A DNA stretch of 64,000 nt from Clostridiaceae bacterium (GCA_910575795.1 CAJTGE010000004.1:1-64000); one strand, 5' to 3'; counted from the first letter of the stretch, positions 26,560-37,129 are shown. The notes: a model not told the origin generated them from the sequence alone. Numbers and translations are program-made.

Positions 26560-28347
26560 ATGAAGAAAAAAATCAAGTCGATCCGGAGGCAGATCATATC
26601 AGGATACAGCAAGGTGATCCTGGTTATGTGCCTGTTGGTGGCAGTCTCCCTCATTTCGCTGACGCGGGTGAGCCGGGATTACCATGTGGTATCCAACAAC
26701 CGGAACAATCAGGCGGATACACAGTCGGCGCTTGCCAAGCATTACGAATGGCTGGAGACGTATACGGAGAGCATCCAGAATGGAACGCAGTTTACGGGAA
26801 GTTTGGATTACAATACCTGTCTGCTGGGGAAATGGCTGGCCGGGACGAATTCAAAGGATCTCTCGGATTCGGTGATCAGAGAAACGCTGGATTCACTGAT
26901 AGGGCCGCACCAGAGGATGCACACGCAGGCGGCCGATATTCTGGCGCTTGCAAAGACGGATAAGGATGCGGCGTACGCAAAATTTCAGGAGGAGATCAAG
27001 CCTCTGACCGAACAGGTCATCGCTGGCCTTGACACGATCTCCAACCGTTATCAGCAGATTGCGAATGAGACGTCCGAAGAGCTGGATCGCCTGATCCTGA
27101 TCATGATTGTGCTAAATATTGTGAGCGCCCTGATTGGGTTTATACTGGCGGTATTCTACGGAAACCGCTCGTCAAAACAGATTTCCCGCCCGATTACCGC
27201 GGTGGCGGAGTGGTCTGAGCGTCTTTCAGAGGGCGCGGATCAGATTGAATTTGACAAGAAGATCCTCGCGGGCAATGAGGAGAATGAGATCGGCTCCATG
27301 ATCCACTCATTTGAGCGCATGGTGGACAGCATCCACCAGAATGTGGAGGTAGTAAAGCGCCTTGCCCAGGGCGATATGACGGTATTTGTCAATATCCGCT
27401 CACAGGATGACTCGCTGGGAAAAAATCTGTACCATCTGGTGCAGTCAAATGATTTTATGTTTGCAAAGATCATCCGCATCGCGATGTCTGTCGCGTCCGC
27501 GTCGCAGAATATTGCAAATGCGAGCCAGATGCTGGCGGATACAGCTTCCAGGCAGGCGGACGCCGTGCGCGAGCTGAACGCTTCCACGGACGAGACGAGA
27601 GATCTTGTAAATGAAAATGCCAAGCAGATGGCCCAGGCCACGGAGCTGTCTCAGTCAATGCGCCGCGATATGGAGGAGAGCAACCACAAGATGAGCCTGC
27701 TCGTCGAGTCAGTGGATGAGATCAACAAGTCCTCGCAGAAGATCGCGAACGTGATTAAACTGATTGATGATATCGCGTTCCAGACGAATATCCTTGCCTT
27801 AAACGCGGCGGTGGAGGCCGCACGCGCCGGAGAAGCCGGCAAGGGCTTTGCCGTGGTTGCGGATGAGGTGCGCGTGCTGGCGCTTAAGAGCGCGGAGGCG
27901 GCGAATGAGAGCAAGGTGCTGATCGAGGCCACGATGAAGGCTACAAAGGACGGCAGCCAGACGAGTTCGGAGGCATTTAAGACCTTCCAGCACATTGTCA
28001 CCGATCTGGATCAAATCAGCGATACGATTTCCAATATTTCCAGCTCCTCCAACAAGCAGGAGGAGGCGATTTCGCGCATCCACACGCAGGTCGGCCTGAT
28101 CAATGATTCAATCACGGCGAATCTGTCCGTAAACCAGGAGGCGGCTGCCGCGAGCAGCGAGATGAGGGAGAATGCAAGGATTCTCGAAGAGGAGATGAAC
28201 CAGTTCAACCTCCGCCAGAGAACGATGGGCCACGCTTATATTCCGCCCGAAAAGCAGGGAGACGAGGACTTTATCCGCGAGGCGAACGAGAACTACCAGA
28301 AAGCGCTTCAGAGAAATGTCGATCAGTCCCTTGGGATAGGACAGTGA
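26560..28347 (+). CDS. Methyl-accepting chemotaxis protein with extracytoplasmic CZB-like domain
   Basis: 595 residues from ATG 26560 (GAAGGGGAAGGG upstream). Membrane helix near 15-35, an outside domain (about 40-185), a second helix (about 187-210), HAMP, then a long cytoplasmic signalling coiled coil with the hairpin tip [18 protein letters not shown] and the adaptor segment [15 protein letters not shown]. The outside domain carries HYEWLE, CLLGKWL and PHQRMH, the His/Cys/His pattern of the chemoreceptor zinc-binding (CZB) domain, which is more often cytoplasmic. It senses a stimulus and controls CheA. No other chemotaxis genes lie in the window. Confidence 0.88.
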   Translation: MKKKIKSIRRQIISGYSKVILVMCLLVAVSLISLTRVSRDYHVVSNNRNNQADTQSALAKHYEWLETYTESIQNGTQFTGSLDYNTCLLGKWLAGTNSKDLSDSVIRETLDSLIGPHQRMHTQAADILALAKTDKDAAYAKFQEEIKPLTEQVIAGLDTISNRYQQIANETSEELDRLILIMIVLNIVSALIGFILAVFYGNRSSKQISRPITAVAEWSERLSEGADQIEFDKKILAGNEENEIGSMIHSFERMVDSIHQNVEVVKRLAQGDMTVFVNIRSQDDSLGKNLYHLVQSNDFMFAKIIRIAMSVASASQNIANASQMLADTASRQADAVRELNASTDETRDLVNENAKQMAQATELSQSMRRDMEESNHKMSLLVESVDEINKSSQKIANVIKLIDDIAFQTNILALNAAVEAARAGEAGKGFAVVADEVRVLALKSAEAANESKVLIEATMKATKDGSQTSSEAFKTFQHIVTDLDQISDTISNISSSSNKQEEAISRIHTQVGLINDSITANLSVNQEAAAASSEMRENARILEEEMNQFNLRQRTMGHAYIPPEKQGDEDFIREANENYQKALQRNVDQSLGIGQ

Positions 28348-28379
28348 CAGAAAAGAGGTTGCCATTATTAAGAGCGTAC

Positions 28380-28426
28380 AAAAAATCCGGTAAGGCGCGC
28401 ATTGCCGCGCATTGCCGGATTTTTTT
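28380..28426. terminator. Bidirectional terminator after the chemoreceptor gene
   Basis: 14-bp arms (AAAAAATCCGGTAA at 28380-28393; complement 28412-28425 with one G-T pair), so flanked by A and T runs on both strands. Serves the rightward chemoreceptor gene and the leftward gene at 28490. Confidence 0.85.
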
Positions 28427-28489
28427 GCCGCTATATGTCTGTGCGCGTGATCTGCCTCCTGTGGCGCCCGCTTTGGCGCAGGAGCGTTT

Positions 28490-28927
28490 TCAGTCTGCCG
28501 CTGCTTTGTCCAGCGCCCGTTTTACCGCGTTGACCAGGGCCTGGGAGGTGTAAAGGCTGCCCTCCGGGTAGGAGAGGTTCTCTAAAGACTGGGCGGCCAC
28601 GATCTGATCCGCCAGTGAGGCGGCGGCCGGGGCCATCAGCGGGTACATGGTTTCCACCGCGTCGCTTAGGCTGGTTACAGAGACGGCCCGGATGTAGTCC
28701 GCATCCACCGCGACCTCCACGTTTACATTTTGGCTGCCCAGGACAAGACAGGCGCTGTAGACGCCCGGTATGTAGGAAACGCTGTCCGCCGCGGCTGCGG
28801 CCGCTTCTTTTTTAGGGCGGAACATGATGAAAAACAGGGTGATCAGAAGAATGCCCAGGCCGATAAAAATGGCGGTATAAATAATTTCCTTCATGCGCAG
28901 CACGACAATTTTTGTTTTTGAGCTCAT
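28490..28927 (-). CDS. Membrane-anchored small extracytoplasmic protein
   Basis: 145 residues. Signal anchor (IIYTAIFIGLGILLITLFFIMF, residues about 14-35), an Ala-rich spacer, then a domain of about 95 residues (PGVYSACLVLGSQNVNVEVAVDADYIRAV) resembling FMN-binding-like repeats but without the covalent-FMN Ser/Thr motif that I can place. Conserved-looking in Lachnospiraceae; function unknown. It is isolated by terminators on both sides. Confidence 0.7.
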   Translation of the reverse strand: MSSKTKIVVLRMKEIIYTAIFIGLGILLITLFFIMFRPKKEAAAAAADSVSYIPGVYSACLVLGSQNVNVEVAVDADYIRAVSVTSLSDAVETMYPLMAPAAASLADQIVAAQSLENLSYPEGSLYTSQALVNAVKRALDKAAAD

Positions 28928-28980
28928 AAAAAAGCCCCCCGGTTTTATTTAATACAATCTATTACCGGAGAGGCTTTTTT
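28928..28980 (-). terminator. Terminator downstream of ychF
   Basis: Inverted arms AAAAAAGCC (28928-28936) and GGCTTTTTT (28972-28980) with an inner CCGG/CCGG pairing; on the minus strand the hairpin is followed by a T run. It separates ychF from the gene at 28490. Confidence 0.75.
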
Positions 28981-29039
28981 ATGCACATACCTGCGCTCCA
29001 ACTGTTTGGGAAGCAAAGCCGTTACCCTGCGCGCATCTG

Positions 29040-30137
29040 TTATACATTGAAGCGGAAGAGCACCACATCGCCGTCCTTTACGACGTACTCCTTTCCCTCC
29101 ATGCGGACCAGGCCCTTTTCCCTTGCGGCCGCGTACGAGCCGCAGTCCAAGAGATCCTGATAATTTACGACCTCGGCCTTGATAAAGCCCCTCTCAAAGT
29201 CCGAGTGGATCTTCCCGGCGGCCTGCGGGGCCTTTGTGCCCACGCGGATCGTCCAGGCCCTTGTCTCTTTCTCGCCGGCGGTTAAGTAGCTGATAAGGCC
29301 CAGGAGGCGGTAGCTGGCGGCGATCAGCTTTTCAAGGCCCGATTCGGCCAGTCCCAGATCCTCCAAAAACATCTTTTTCTCATCCTCGTCAAGCTCTGCG
29401 ATTTCCTGTTCGATCTGGGCGCAGATGACAAAGACCTCGCTGCCGGTTTCGGCGGCAAAGGCGCGCACCTTATTGACAAACGCATTGTCCGCGGCGTCGC
29501 CTGCCAGCTCGTCCTCCGCGACATTCGCGGCAAAGATCACCGGCTTGGCGGTGAGCAGGTTTAAGGAATCAATAAACGCCGCCTCATCCTCGTCCGCGGC
29601 CTCATAGCCCTTTGCCAGCTTCCCGTCCTCCAGATGCGCGTAGAGGGCCTTTAAAACGGCAAGCTCTTTGGCCAGCGTCTTATTTCCCATGGCGCTTTTG
29701 GAAGTCCTGGCGATCCGGCGTTCGAGGATCTCCATGTCAGAAAAAATCAGCTCTAAGTTGATGGTTTCAATGTCGCGCAGGGGGTTTACACTCCCGTCCA
29801 CATGGATGACATTGGGATCCTCAAAGCAGCGCACGACATGCACAATCGCGTCCACCTCGCGGATATTGGAGAGAAACTGGTTTCCCAGGCCCTCGCCCCT
29901 GGAAGCGCCCTTTACAAGGCCGGCGATGTCCACGAATTCAATGACAGCAGGGGTGATCTTTTCGGAGTCATAGAGGGCGGCAAGGCGCCCCAGACGGGCG
30001 TCCGGGACAGGGACAACGCCCACATTGGGATCAATGGTGCAGAACGGGTAATTGGCAGATTCCGCGCCGGCCTTTGTCAGAGAGTTAAACAGTGTGCTTT
30101 TGCCTACATTGGGCAGTCCAACGATTCCTAATTTCAT
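29040..30137 (-). CDS. ychF: Redox-regulated/ribosome-binding ATPase YchF (Obg family)
   Basis: 365 residues, full length. P-loop [11 protein letters not shown] at the N-terminus, [12 protein letters not shown] (switch region with DxAG), then NxxE-type specificity rather than NKxD, which favours ATP, and a C-terminal TGS domain (about 280-365). A universally conserved ribosome-associated P-loop ATPase linked to stress and translation. Monocistronic, ended by the terminator at 28.93 kb. Confidence 0.96.
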   Translation of the reverse strand: MKLGIVGLPNVGKSTLFNSLTKAGAESANYPFCTIDPNVGVVPVPDARLGRLAALYDSEKITPAVIEFVDIAGLVKGASRGEGLGNQFLSNIREVDAIVHVVRCFEDPNVIHVDGSVNPLRDIETINLELIFSDMEILERRIARTSKSAMGNKTLAKELAVLKALYAHLEDGKLAKGYEAADEDEAAFIDSLNLLTAKPVIFAANVAEDELAGDAADNAFVNKVRAFAAETGSEVFVICAQIEQEIAELDEDEKKMFLEDLGLAESGLEKLIAASYRLLGLISYLTAGEKETRAWTIRVGTKAPQAAGKIHSDFERGFIKAEVVNYQDLLDCGSYAAAREKGLVRMEGKEYVVKDGDVVLFRFNV

Positions 30138-30682
30138 GGCAGTTCATCCTTTCTCTTATATACGGCGCAAGTGGGAGCGCCGCTTCATATGAGCGCCGCC
30201 ATGTACGGCCCGGGAGGGGCGTACGCAGCAGAGGCTCCGGTTTGTGCGGTGACAGGTCATATTGGCCCAAAATGCAGTCCTGGCCGGACGGCCGGGAAAA
30301 ACAGGGCTGCGGCCCGGGGCCGACGTATACAAGGATACCATAGAATGCAGGGAAAGAAAAGAGATTTACTCTGAATCAGGCAAATTTTTGAGGGCGTCGC
30401 GCAACAGTTCAGATTGCCTGAACTGTTGCGGCGTCACCGTCGCTTCTTGTCGAATAAAATCGGCCGAATTTGTTTGATTTTTGGTGAATCACGAATTAAA
30501 ATGATGGTATGCAGCCGAGCAGCGCAGAATCTTGCCAAACATGCGCCGTTCATGGTTAGAGCCGTGCCAGGAGAGACGAAAAGAAATGGGTGGGTAGAAT
30601 GAAAAGCAGGCCGGACAGGAGGTGATATTGGTATTCGCAGTATCAGACATGGCAGCATTAACAAAAAGGAGATCAAAGAAGT
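30138..30682. other. Gene-free gap upstream of the Spo0E-like gene
   Basis: No supported gene; the long minus-strand frame at 30434-30850 is the shadow of the Spo0E-like gene. The gap holds a perfect 12-bp inverted repeat (CGCAACAGTTCA at 30400-30411, complement 30419-30430, 7-nt loop) with no T run, so a cruciform or RNA hairpin of unknown use. Confidence 0.6.
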
Positions 30683-30838
30683 ATGACAAACGAAAAAGAA
30701 GTATTGATTCAGGAAATTGAAAACGCAAGGGAACGTTTGAATGCGAGTATCGATGAGAGAGAAGCTTATGGAACCATTTATAAGTGCAGCCTTGAGCTGG
30801 ATCAACTTTTGAACAAATATCTTTTGACTGAATTCTGA
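30683..30838 (+). CDS. Spo0E-like aspartyl-phosphate phosphatase family protein (51 aa)
   Basis: ATG 30683 with AAGGAG upstream, ending at TGA 30836-30838. A two-helix protein: EIENARERLNASIDE, then the family signature S-x-x-x-D as CSLELDQLLNKYLL. Spo0E-type proteins dephosphorylate Spo0A-P and delay sporulation. Size and motif are typical of the family. Followed by a strong terminator. Confidence 0.82.
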   Translation: MTNEKEVLIQEIENARERLNASIDEREAYGTIYKCSLELDQLLNKYLLTEF

Positions 30839-30875
30839 ACGGCATTGCATATATTTACATACTCAGCAAAAGCGG

Positions 30876-30912
30876 GGATGGGAAAATACGAGGTATTTCC
30901 CGTCCTTTTTTA
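30876..30912 (+). terminator. Terminator after the Spo0E-like gene
   Basis: GGATGGGAAAATA pairs with TATTTCCCGTCC (one G-T, short loop), followed by TTTTTT. Confidence 0.85.
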
Positions 30913-30998
30913 TGTGCGCGGGCGCGGGCGGGACCGCATAAGGAAGTTTGCCGCCAAAGCGGCATGCAGGCCGCCTGCATTTTTTTCGGAAAAATTCC

Positions 30999-31092
30999 TT
31001 GCTATTTCCGTCTATCTGTACTAAAATTAGGGTACAGGTGGAGGAAAGTGGTGAAAAGTGGTTCTAAATGGTTCTGAATGGTTCCAAAGTGG
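30999..31092 (+). promoter_or_regulatory. mraZ promoter with MraZ-type direct repeats
   Basis: TTGCTA (30999-31004), 17 bp, TAAAAT (31022-31027). Downstream are four 10-bp direct repeats (AGTGGTGAAA, AGTGGTTCTA, AATGGTTCTG, AATGGTTCCA at 31047-31086) plus a fifth partial AAGTGG (31087-31092). MraZ binds spaced TGG(T)-type repeats and represses its own dcw operon, so this is a very likely autoregulatory operator. Confidence 0.8.
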
Positions 31093-31119
31093 AGTACAAT
31101 ATAGATACAGGTGATTGCG

Positions 31120-31545
31120 ATGTTCATGGGAGAATACAATCATACAATTGATGCGAAGGGACGTCTGATCGTTCCTTCTAAATTCCGGGAACAGCTTGGC
31201 GACGAATTTGTGGTGACAAAGGGTTTGGACGGCTGTCTCTTTGTGTATGATAATTCGGAGTGGAAGAACTTTGAAGAGAAGCTCCAGAAGCTCCCATTGA
31301 CGAATCCGAACGCCAGAAAGTTCTCGCGTTTTTTCCTGGCCGGGGCATCGGCGTGCGAGGTGGACAAGCAGGGAAGGATCCTGCTTCCCGCGGTCCTGCG
31401 GTCCTTTGCGGGCCTTGAGAAGGAGGTTGCCCTGGTAGGCGTGGGAAGCCGGATTGAGATCTGGGATAAGGCGACCTGGGAGGAGAAGAATCAGTATGAT
31501 GATATGGATGAGATTGCAGAAAATATGGAAGGCCTTGGCATATGA
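31120..31545 (+). CDS. mraZ: Transcriptional regulator MraZ
   Basis: 141 residues from ATG 31120, the position that gives the standard [16 protein letters not shown] start; GTG 31111 is in frame but overlaps the ribosome site. Two SpoVT/AbrB-like repeats ([13 protein letters not shown] and [13 protein letters not shown]). DNA-binding regulator of the division/cell-wall cluster, and first gene of it. Its stop overlaps the rsmH ATG. Confidence 0.95.
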   Translation: MFMGEYNHTIDAKGRLIVPSKFREQLGDEFVVTKGLDGCLFVYDNSEWKNFEEKLQKLPLTNPNARKFSRFFLAGASACEVDKQGRILLPAVLRSFAGLEKEVALVGVGSRIEIWDKATWEEKNQYDDMDEIAENMEGLGI

Positions 31546-32477
31546 TGTTTGAACATAAATCCGTGCTGCTTGGGGAGACGATCGAGAGCCTGCGGATCCG
31601 CCCGGACGGCGTCTATGTGGACGGGACGCTGGGCGGGGGCGGACATGCCTTTGAGGTCCTAAAGCGCCTTTCGGATAAAGGGCGCCTGATCGGCATGGAT
31701 CAGGACGCGGACGCGATCGCCGCCGCCAGTAAGCGCCTGTCGCCGTTTGGCGGCCGGGCGGTGATTGTGAGAAGCAATTATGAGCAGATGGGCGGGGTTC
31801 TTTCCGATCTCGGCATCCGCGAGGTGGACGGGATCTGCCTGGATCTGGGGGTTTCGTCGTATCAGCTCGATACGCCGCTTCGCGGGTTTTCTTACCGGGA
31901 GGACGCCCCGCTGGATATGCGCATGGATCAGCGCGGCGAAAGAACGGCAAAGGATCTGGTGAATACGTACAGCGAAGGGGAGTTGTACCGCATGATCCGG
32001 GATTACGGTGAGGATCGGTTTGCGAAGAATATTGCAAAGCATATTGTACAAAATAGAGAGAAAAAGGAGATTGAGACTACGGGAGAGCTGACAGAGATTA
32101 TACGGGCGGCGATTCCGGCCAGAATCCGGGCCACGGACGGGCATCCTGCCAGACGCACCTTCCAGGCTCTGCGGATTGAGCTGAACCGGGAGCTGGAGGT
32201 TCTTAAGAATTCTCTGGACGGGATGATTGACCGGCTGTCCCCGGGAGGACGGCTGTGCGTGATTACCTTCCATTCCCTGGAGGACCGGATTGTCAAGAAC
32301 TGTTTCCGGTCCAATGAAAATCCCTGTACCTGCCCGCCGGATTTTCCGGTCTGCATGTGCAATAAGAAGAGCAAAGGGCGCGTGGCGACGCGAAAGCCCA
32401 TCCTGCCTTCGCCGGAGGAGATTTCGGAGAATAAGCGGGCAAAGAGCGCGAAGCTGAGGGTGTTTGAACGGGCGTGA
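31542..32477 (+). CDS. rsmH: 16S rRNA (cytosine-1402-N4) methyltransferase
   Basis: 311 residues, full length. SAM-binding [16 protein letters not shown] near the N-terminus, [11 protein letters not shown], and the C-terminal [13 protein letters not shown]. It methylates C1402 of 16S rRNA. Second gene of the dcw cluster, overlapping mraZ by 4 nt. Confidence 0.97.
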   Translation: MMFEHKSVLLGETIESLRIRPDGVYVDGTLGGGGHAFEVLKRLSDKGRLIGMDQDADAIAAASKRLSPFGGRAVIVRSNYEQMGGVLSDLGIREVDGICLDLGVSSYQLDTPLRGFSYREDAPLDMRMDQRGERTAKDLVNTYSEGELYRMIRDYGEDRFAKNIAKHIVQNREKKEIETTGELTEIIRAAIPARIRATDGHPARRTFQALRIELNRELEVLKNSLDGMIDRLSPGGRLCVITFHSLEDRIVKNCFRSNENPCTCPPDFPVCMCNKKSKGRVATRKPILPSPEEISENKRAKSAKLRVFERA

Positions 32478-32581
32478 CAGGGGCGTCCGCCCGGTTTTCG
32501 GCGGCGGAAAACGGATATCCGGAGCGCCCGGAGACAAAAGGACGCCGGACGGCTTAAGACGAGTATCAGGAGGTGACTGCC

Positions 32582-33064
32582 ATGGCTGCGAGGAGGAGAC
32601 GGCCTGACCAGGCCAGGACCTATGTGGATGGCAATACGGTCAGGAAAACAGAACGCCATACGTATGAGGAAGCCCCGGGACGAAGCGTCCGGGAGCAGAG
32701 CAGGCACAGCCGCAGGGTGATGAGAAACCAGGCGAAGGCCCGCTATGTGGACGGCCCTTATGTATTTGCGCTGACCATTGCGGCGGTTGTCACCTTGTTT
32801 TTATGCATGAATTACTTAAAGCTGCAGTCTTCGATCTCCTCAAGGCTCCGCCATATTGAGGAGCTGGAGCTTAAGCTGGAGCATTTAAAATCAGAAAATG
32901 ATGCCCTGGAAACCCGTATCGACACGTTCCTGGACCTGGACTATGTGTTTAAGGTGGCTACAGAAGAGCTTGGCATGGTGTATGCCAATAAGGATCAGAT
33001 TCTTTTGTATGATAAGACGGAAAGTGAGTATGTACGGCAGTATGAAGACATCCCAGAACACTAA
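32582..33064 (+). CDS. ftsL: FtsL-like septum formation protein
   Basis: 160 residues from ATG 32582 (AGGAGG upstream; GTG 32573 overlaps it). A basic cytoplasmic N-terminus, one membrane helix (about residues 65-85, VFALTIAAVVTLFLCMNYL) and an extracellular leucine-zipper coiled coil (ISSRLRHIEELELKLEHLKSEN in part), the FtsL/DivIC architecture. It bridges the divisome and its penicillin-binding protein. The position between rsmH and a class B PBP supports the name. Confidence 0.85.
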   Translation: MAARRRRPDQARTYVDGNTVRKTERHTYEEAPGRSVREQSRHSRRVMRNQAKARYVDGPYVFALTIAAVVTLFLCMNYLKLQSSISSRLRHIEELELKLEHLKSENDALETRIDTFLDLDYVFKVATEELGMVYANKDQILLYDKTESEYVRQYEDIPEH

Positions 33065-35312
33065 TGGCGGGCAGCCTTTTCGGAAATATATGAGGGAAAA
33101 GCTGGCAGTTACCGTCCTGGTAATTATGCTGGCTTTGTTTGCGCTTGCGTGGGTTTTATACCAGCTTGTGAAGGACAGGGGGGAGGCCTATAACCAGATT
33201 GTGCTTGGCCACCAGAATTATGAGAGCAGGACGATCCCGTTTAAGCGGGGCAGTATCGTGGACCGCAACGGGACGTATCTGGCGGTCAGCGAGAAGGTCT
33301 ACAACCTGATCCTGGATCCCAAGATCATGCTGGAGAAGGATGAGCAGTACGAATATACGGAGGCCACAGTGGAGGCGCTTGTCGAGTGCTTCGGCTATGA
33401 CAGGCAGGAGCTGATGAAGGTTCTGGAGGAGAAGAAGGATTCGCATTATGTGATCTATGCAAAACAGCTTGCGGCTGAGGATAAGGAGCGGTTTGAGAAT
33501 TACCAGCAGGAGCGCAATAACGAATACCGTAAGCTCCCGGCTGAGGAGGGCGGCCACCGCCGGATCGCGGGAGTCTGGTTTGAGGATGAGTACCGGCGCG
33601 TCTATCCGTATAAGGAGCTGGCCTGCCACGTCCTGGGGTACGCCTTAAAGGACGGGACGGCCTCGGGCGGCGTGGAGCAGTATTACAACAGCGTCTTAAG
33701 CGGTGTGAACGGCAGGGAGTACGGCTATTTAAACGACGATTCCAATCTCGAGAGGACGGTCAAGTCCGCGCGCAACGGCCAGACGCTGGAGCTGACAATT
33801 GACGCCAATATCCAGAAGATCTGCCAGAAATATATTGACGAGTGGCAGGCGGGCATTGGCAGCAATGTGGCGGCCGTGATCGTGATGGATCCCAATACGG
33901 CGGAGATCCTGGCCATGGACACCAGCACGCGATATGATTTGAATGATCCGTATAATCTGGAGAAATATTATACAGAGGCGGAGATCGCGGCCATGGATGA
34001 ACAGACCAAGGCCGAGGCATGGTACAGGATGTGGCGCAATTTCTGCATCAGCGATTCGTATGAGCCGGGATCGCCGCAAAAAGCCCTGACCGTAGCGGGC
34101 GCCATGGAGGAGGGGGCGATCGACGGGACGGAAACCTATAAATGCGAGGGCGTGCTGCACATCGGGGACTGGGATATCCACTGTGTGGCGAGAATCGCGG
34201 GGCATGGCCCCTTAACCATCACCCAGGGGCTGATGAAATCGTGCAATGTGGTTATGATGCGCATTGTGCAGCGCGAGGGCAGGGACAAATTTGCCGGCTA
34301 CCAGAGCATTTTCGGCTTTGGGGCCAGGACGGGCATCGATCTTCCGGGCGAGGCGGAGGGCCTTATTTACAAGGCGGAAAACATGGATCCGTCCTCCCTG
34401 GCGACGAATGCCTTTGGGCAGAACTTTAACTGCACCATGATCCAGATGGCGGCAGCGTTTTCCTCCCTGATCAACGGAGGCTCCTATTATGAGCCCCATG
34501 TGGTGAAGCGCATTCTGGACGAGCAGGGCGCGGTAGTGCAGAAAAAGGACCCGCAGCTTGTGAGGGAGACGGTGTCAGAGAGCACATCGGCATTCATCCG
34601 CAACGCGCTTTACCAGACCGTGTCAGGCGAAGGCGGCACGGCGGGCGCGGCGGCGGTTGAGGGCTACGAGGTGGGCGGGAAGACGGGTACGGCGGAGAAG
34701 CACCCGCGCTCGGAAAAGAATTACCTTGTCTCCTTTATCGGTTTTGCGCCGGCCTATGACCCGCAGGTGCTGGTCTATGTGGTTCTCGATACGCCGCACC
34801 TGGAGGGAAAAGAACAGGCCCATTCCACCTTCGCCAGCGAGATTTTCAGCAAGATCATGGGGGAGATTCTTCCTTATATGAATGTATTCCCGGACGGCGA
34901 CGCGGCGCAGCCGGAGGATGAGGAGCTGGCGGCGCAGGAAGAAGGCATCTTAAGCGGGCTCGGCCAGGAGGAAGGCGGGGAAGAAAACCCGGATGAGACG
35001 GAAGGAAACTGGGACTCCTACGACGAAGAATTCCTGGATCCGGGCGAGGATGAATACTACTACCCGGAGCGTCTGCCGGCCGGGGCGGATACGGATCCGG
35101 AGCGGACCGGGGACGGTTACGGAGGATTCCCGTTTGGGACTGCCGGGAGCGGAGGCGGCGCGTTTGGAACTTCGCCCGGAGACGGAAACGCCGGTTCACA
35201 GACGCCGGATGAGACCGGGGAAAGCGCGGCGGAGGGCGGGAGCGGCGAAGCCGGGACGGAGGCAGAGAGTGAAAGCGCGGAATCTGCGCCCGGGACGGAG
35301 AGCGGCAGATAA
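33042..35312 (+). CDS. ftsI: Class B penicillin-binding protein (FtsI/PBP2-like)
   Basis: 756 residues from ATG 33042, overlapping ftsL by 23 nt; ATG 33090 is an alternative. Membrane helix near 25-45, PBP dimerisation domain (IVDRNGTYLA), then the transpeptidase: SxxK as EPGSPQKALT, SxN as KSCNVVM, and KTG as GGKTGTAEK. It makes septal peptidoglycan cross-links. The last 140 residues are an acidic, Gly/Glu-rich low-complexity tail with no PASTA domains, probably in the cell wall. Two class B PBPs are adjacent here, as in many clostridia. Confidence 0.9.
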   Translation: MKTSQNTNGGQPFRKYMREKLAVTVLVIMLALFALAWVLYQLVKDRGEAYNQIVLGHQNYESRTIPFKRGSIVDRNGTYLAVSEKVYNLILDPKIMLEKDEQYEYTEATVEALVECFGYDRQELMKVLEEKKDSHYVIYAKQLAAEDKERFENYQQERNNEYRKLPAEEGGHRRIAGVWFEDEYRRVYPYKELACHVLGYALKDGTASGGVEQYYNSVLSGVNGREYGYLNDDSNLERTVKSARNGQTLELTIDANIQKICQKYIDEWQAGIGSNVAAVIVMDPNTAEILAMDTSTRYDLNDPYNLEKYYTEAEIAAMDEQTKAEAWYRMWRNFCISDSYEPGSPQKALTVAGAMEEGAIDGTETYKCEGVLHIGDWDIHCVARIAGHGPLTITQGLMKSCNVVMMRIVQREGRDKFAGYQSIFGFGARTGIDLPGEAEGLIYKAENMDPSSLATNAFGQNFNCTMIQMAAAFSSLINGGSYYEPHVVKRILDEQGAVVQKKDPQLVRETVSESTSAFIRNALYQTVSGEGGTAGAAAVEGYEVGGKTGTAEKHPRSEKNYLVSFIGFAPAYDPQVLVYVVLDTPHLEGKEQAHSTFASEIFSKIMGEILPYMNVFPDGDAAQPEDEELAAQEEGILSGLGQEEGGEENPDETEGNWDSYDEEFLDPGEDEYYYPERLPAGADTDPERTGDGYGGFPFGTAGSGGGAFGTSPGDGNAGSQTPDETGESAAEGGSGEAGTEAESESAESAPGTESGR

Positions 35313-35413
35313 GGGAAGAATTACGGGCTGACAGCCCGGACAGTGATAAATCGTAACATAAAACGGGCCCCTGCCCAATATACTTTACCAATAAGACATG
35401 CGGGGGACGCGCT

Positions 35414-37129
35414 GTGAGCCGGAATCAGACGCATCACAGAGGAAGGATTGTATTTACCTTTATCGCGCTGTGCCTGTGCATGGCGGGGCTTTCGGGGCGG
35501 CTGTTTTACCTGATGGTTTACCGGGCGGAGTATTACAGCCAGATGGCCGAGGATCTCCACCAGAGGGAGAGGACAATCAAGGCTGCCAGAGGGCGTATCC
35601 TGGACCGGAATGGCGTGGTCATCGCCGATAACCGGACAGTCTGCACCATTTCCGTGGTCCACAACCAGATTGAGGAGCCGGAGGAGGTGATCCGGGTTCT
35701 GAGCGCAGAGCTTGGGGTGGATGAGGAGACGGTCCGGAAAAAGGTGGAGAAGTATTCGGCCAGGGAGATCATTAAGACAAATGTAGATAAAAAGGACGGG
35801 GACCGCATCCGCCTGGCAAAGCTGGCCGGCGTGAAGGTGGATGAGGATTACAGGCGCCATTACCCGTACGGCAGCCTGGCGTCCCGGGTGCTTGGCTTTA
35901 CAGGCGGCGATAATCAGGGCATTATCGGCCTGGAGGTGCAGTATGAATCCTGGCTTAAGGGGCAGGACGGCATGATCCTCACGCTGTCGGACGCCGCCGG
36001 GGTGGAGATTGAGAACGCCGCGGAGGACCGCCTGGAGCCTGTGGCGGGGCATGATCTGGTGACGAGCCTGGATGTGAATATCCAGAAATACGCGGAGCAG
36101 GCGGCTTACCAGGTTCTCGAAAAGAAACACGCGAAAAGCGTTTCCATCATTGTCATGAATCCCCAGAGCGGCGAGATCCTGGCCATGGTCAACGCGCCGG
36201 AATTTGATCTCAACGAGCCGTTTACGCTGATTCCGGGAATAGCGGCGGACGCGGAGGGGAAAAATACGGAGGAGCTCTTAAACCGGATGTGGAGGAACCG
36301 CTGCATCAATGACACGTATGAGCCCGGCTCTACGTTTAAGATCATTACAGCCGCCGCCGGGCTGGAGGCCGGAGTCGTGTCGCTTGCAGACACGTTTTCA
36401 TGCCCGGGCTTTCGGATCGTGGAGGATCGGAAGATCCGCTGCCACAAGACGAGCGGCCACGGCAGTGAAAATTTCCTGCAGGGGATGATGAATTCCTGCA
36501 ATCCGGTGCTGATCGATGTCGGCCAGCGGCTGGGCGTGGATGCGTATTACCGCTATTTCAGCCAGTTCGGGCTGCTGGGAAAGACGGGGATTGACCTGCC
36601 GGGCGAGGCGGCCACGATCATGCACAAAAAGGAAAATATGGGCCTGGTGGAGCTGGCCACGGTGTCCTTTGGCCAGTCGTTCCAGATAACGCCTCTGCAG
36701 CTTATCACAACCGCGTCCTCCATTGTAAACGGAGGACGGCGGGTGACGCCCCATCTGGGCGTGAAGGCCGTCAACCGTTCCTCGGGCTCGGTCCGCGTAT
36801 TTTCCTATCCGGATAAGGGCGTGATTCTCTCAGAGGAGACGAGCGCCTCGATGCGCTACATTTTAGAGCAGGTGGTGGCAGAGGGCAGCGGGAAAAATGC
36901 CAGGGTCGAGGGCTACCGCATCGGCGGGAAGACGGCGACATCGGAGAAGCTCCCCAGAAGCCTGAAAAAGTATATTTCCTCCTTTCTCGGCTTTGCCCCG
37001 GCGGATGATCCGCAGGTAATGGCCTTAATCACCATCGACGAGCCGGAGGGAATCTACTACGGCGGAACCATTGCGGCGCCGGTGATCGGCGGGCTGTTTG
37101 AGAGTATTCTGCCGTATCTGGGAATTTAA
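35414..37129 (+). CDS. spoVD: Class B penicillin-binding protein (SpoVD/FtsI type)
   Basis: 571 residues; GTG start at 35414. Membrane helix near 12-32, then RGRILDRNGVVIADN, and the transpeptidase with STFK (EPGSTFKIITAAAG), SCN (NSCNPVLID) and GGKTATSEK, where the usual KTG is KTA. No PASTA domain, whereas Bacillus SpoVD has one. It could serve division or cortex synthesis; the paralogue just upstream probably takes the other role, so the symbol is provisional. Confidence 0.75.
   Translation: MSRNQTHHRGRIVFTFIALCLCMAGLSGRLFYLMVYRAEYYSQMAEDLHQRERTIKAARGRILDRNGVVIADNRTVCTISVVHNQIEEPEEVIRVLSAELGVDEETVRKKVEKYSAREIIKTNVDKKDGDRIRLAKLAGVKVDEDYRRHYPYGSLASRVLGFTGGDNQGIIGLEVQYESWLKGQDGMILTLSDAAGVEIENAAEDRLEPVAGHDLVTSLDVNIQKYAEQAAYQVLEKKHAKSVSIIVMNPQSGEILAMVNAPEFDLNEPFTLIPGIAADAEGKNTEELLNRMWRNRCINDTYEPGSTFKIITAAAGLEAGVVSLADTFSCPGFRIVEDRKIRCHKTSGHGSENFLQGMMNSCNPVLIDVGQRLGVDAYYRYFSQFGLLGKTGIDLPGEAATIMHKKENMGLVELATVSFGQSFQITPLQLITTASSIVNGGRRVTPHLGVKAVNRSSGSVRVFSYPDKGVILSEETSASMRYILEQVVAEGSGKNARVEGYRIGGKTATSEKLPRSLKKYISSFLGFAPADDPQVMALITIDEPEGIYYGGTIAAPVIGGLFESILPYLGI

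Noticed and set aside
30434..30850. 138-codon minus-strand ORF
   Set aside because: Antisense to the Spo0E-like gene, which has the family motif, ribosome site and terminator.
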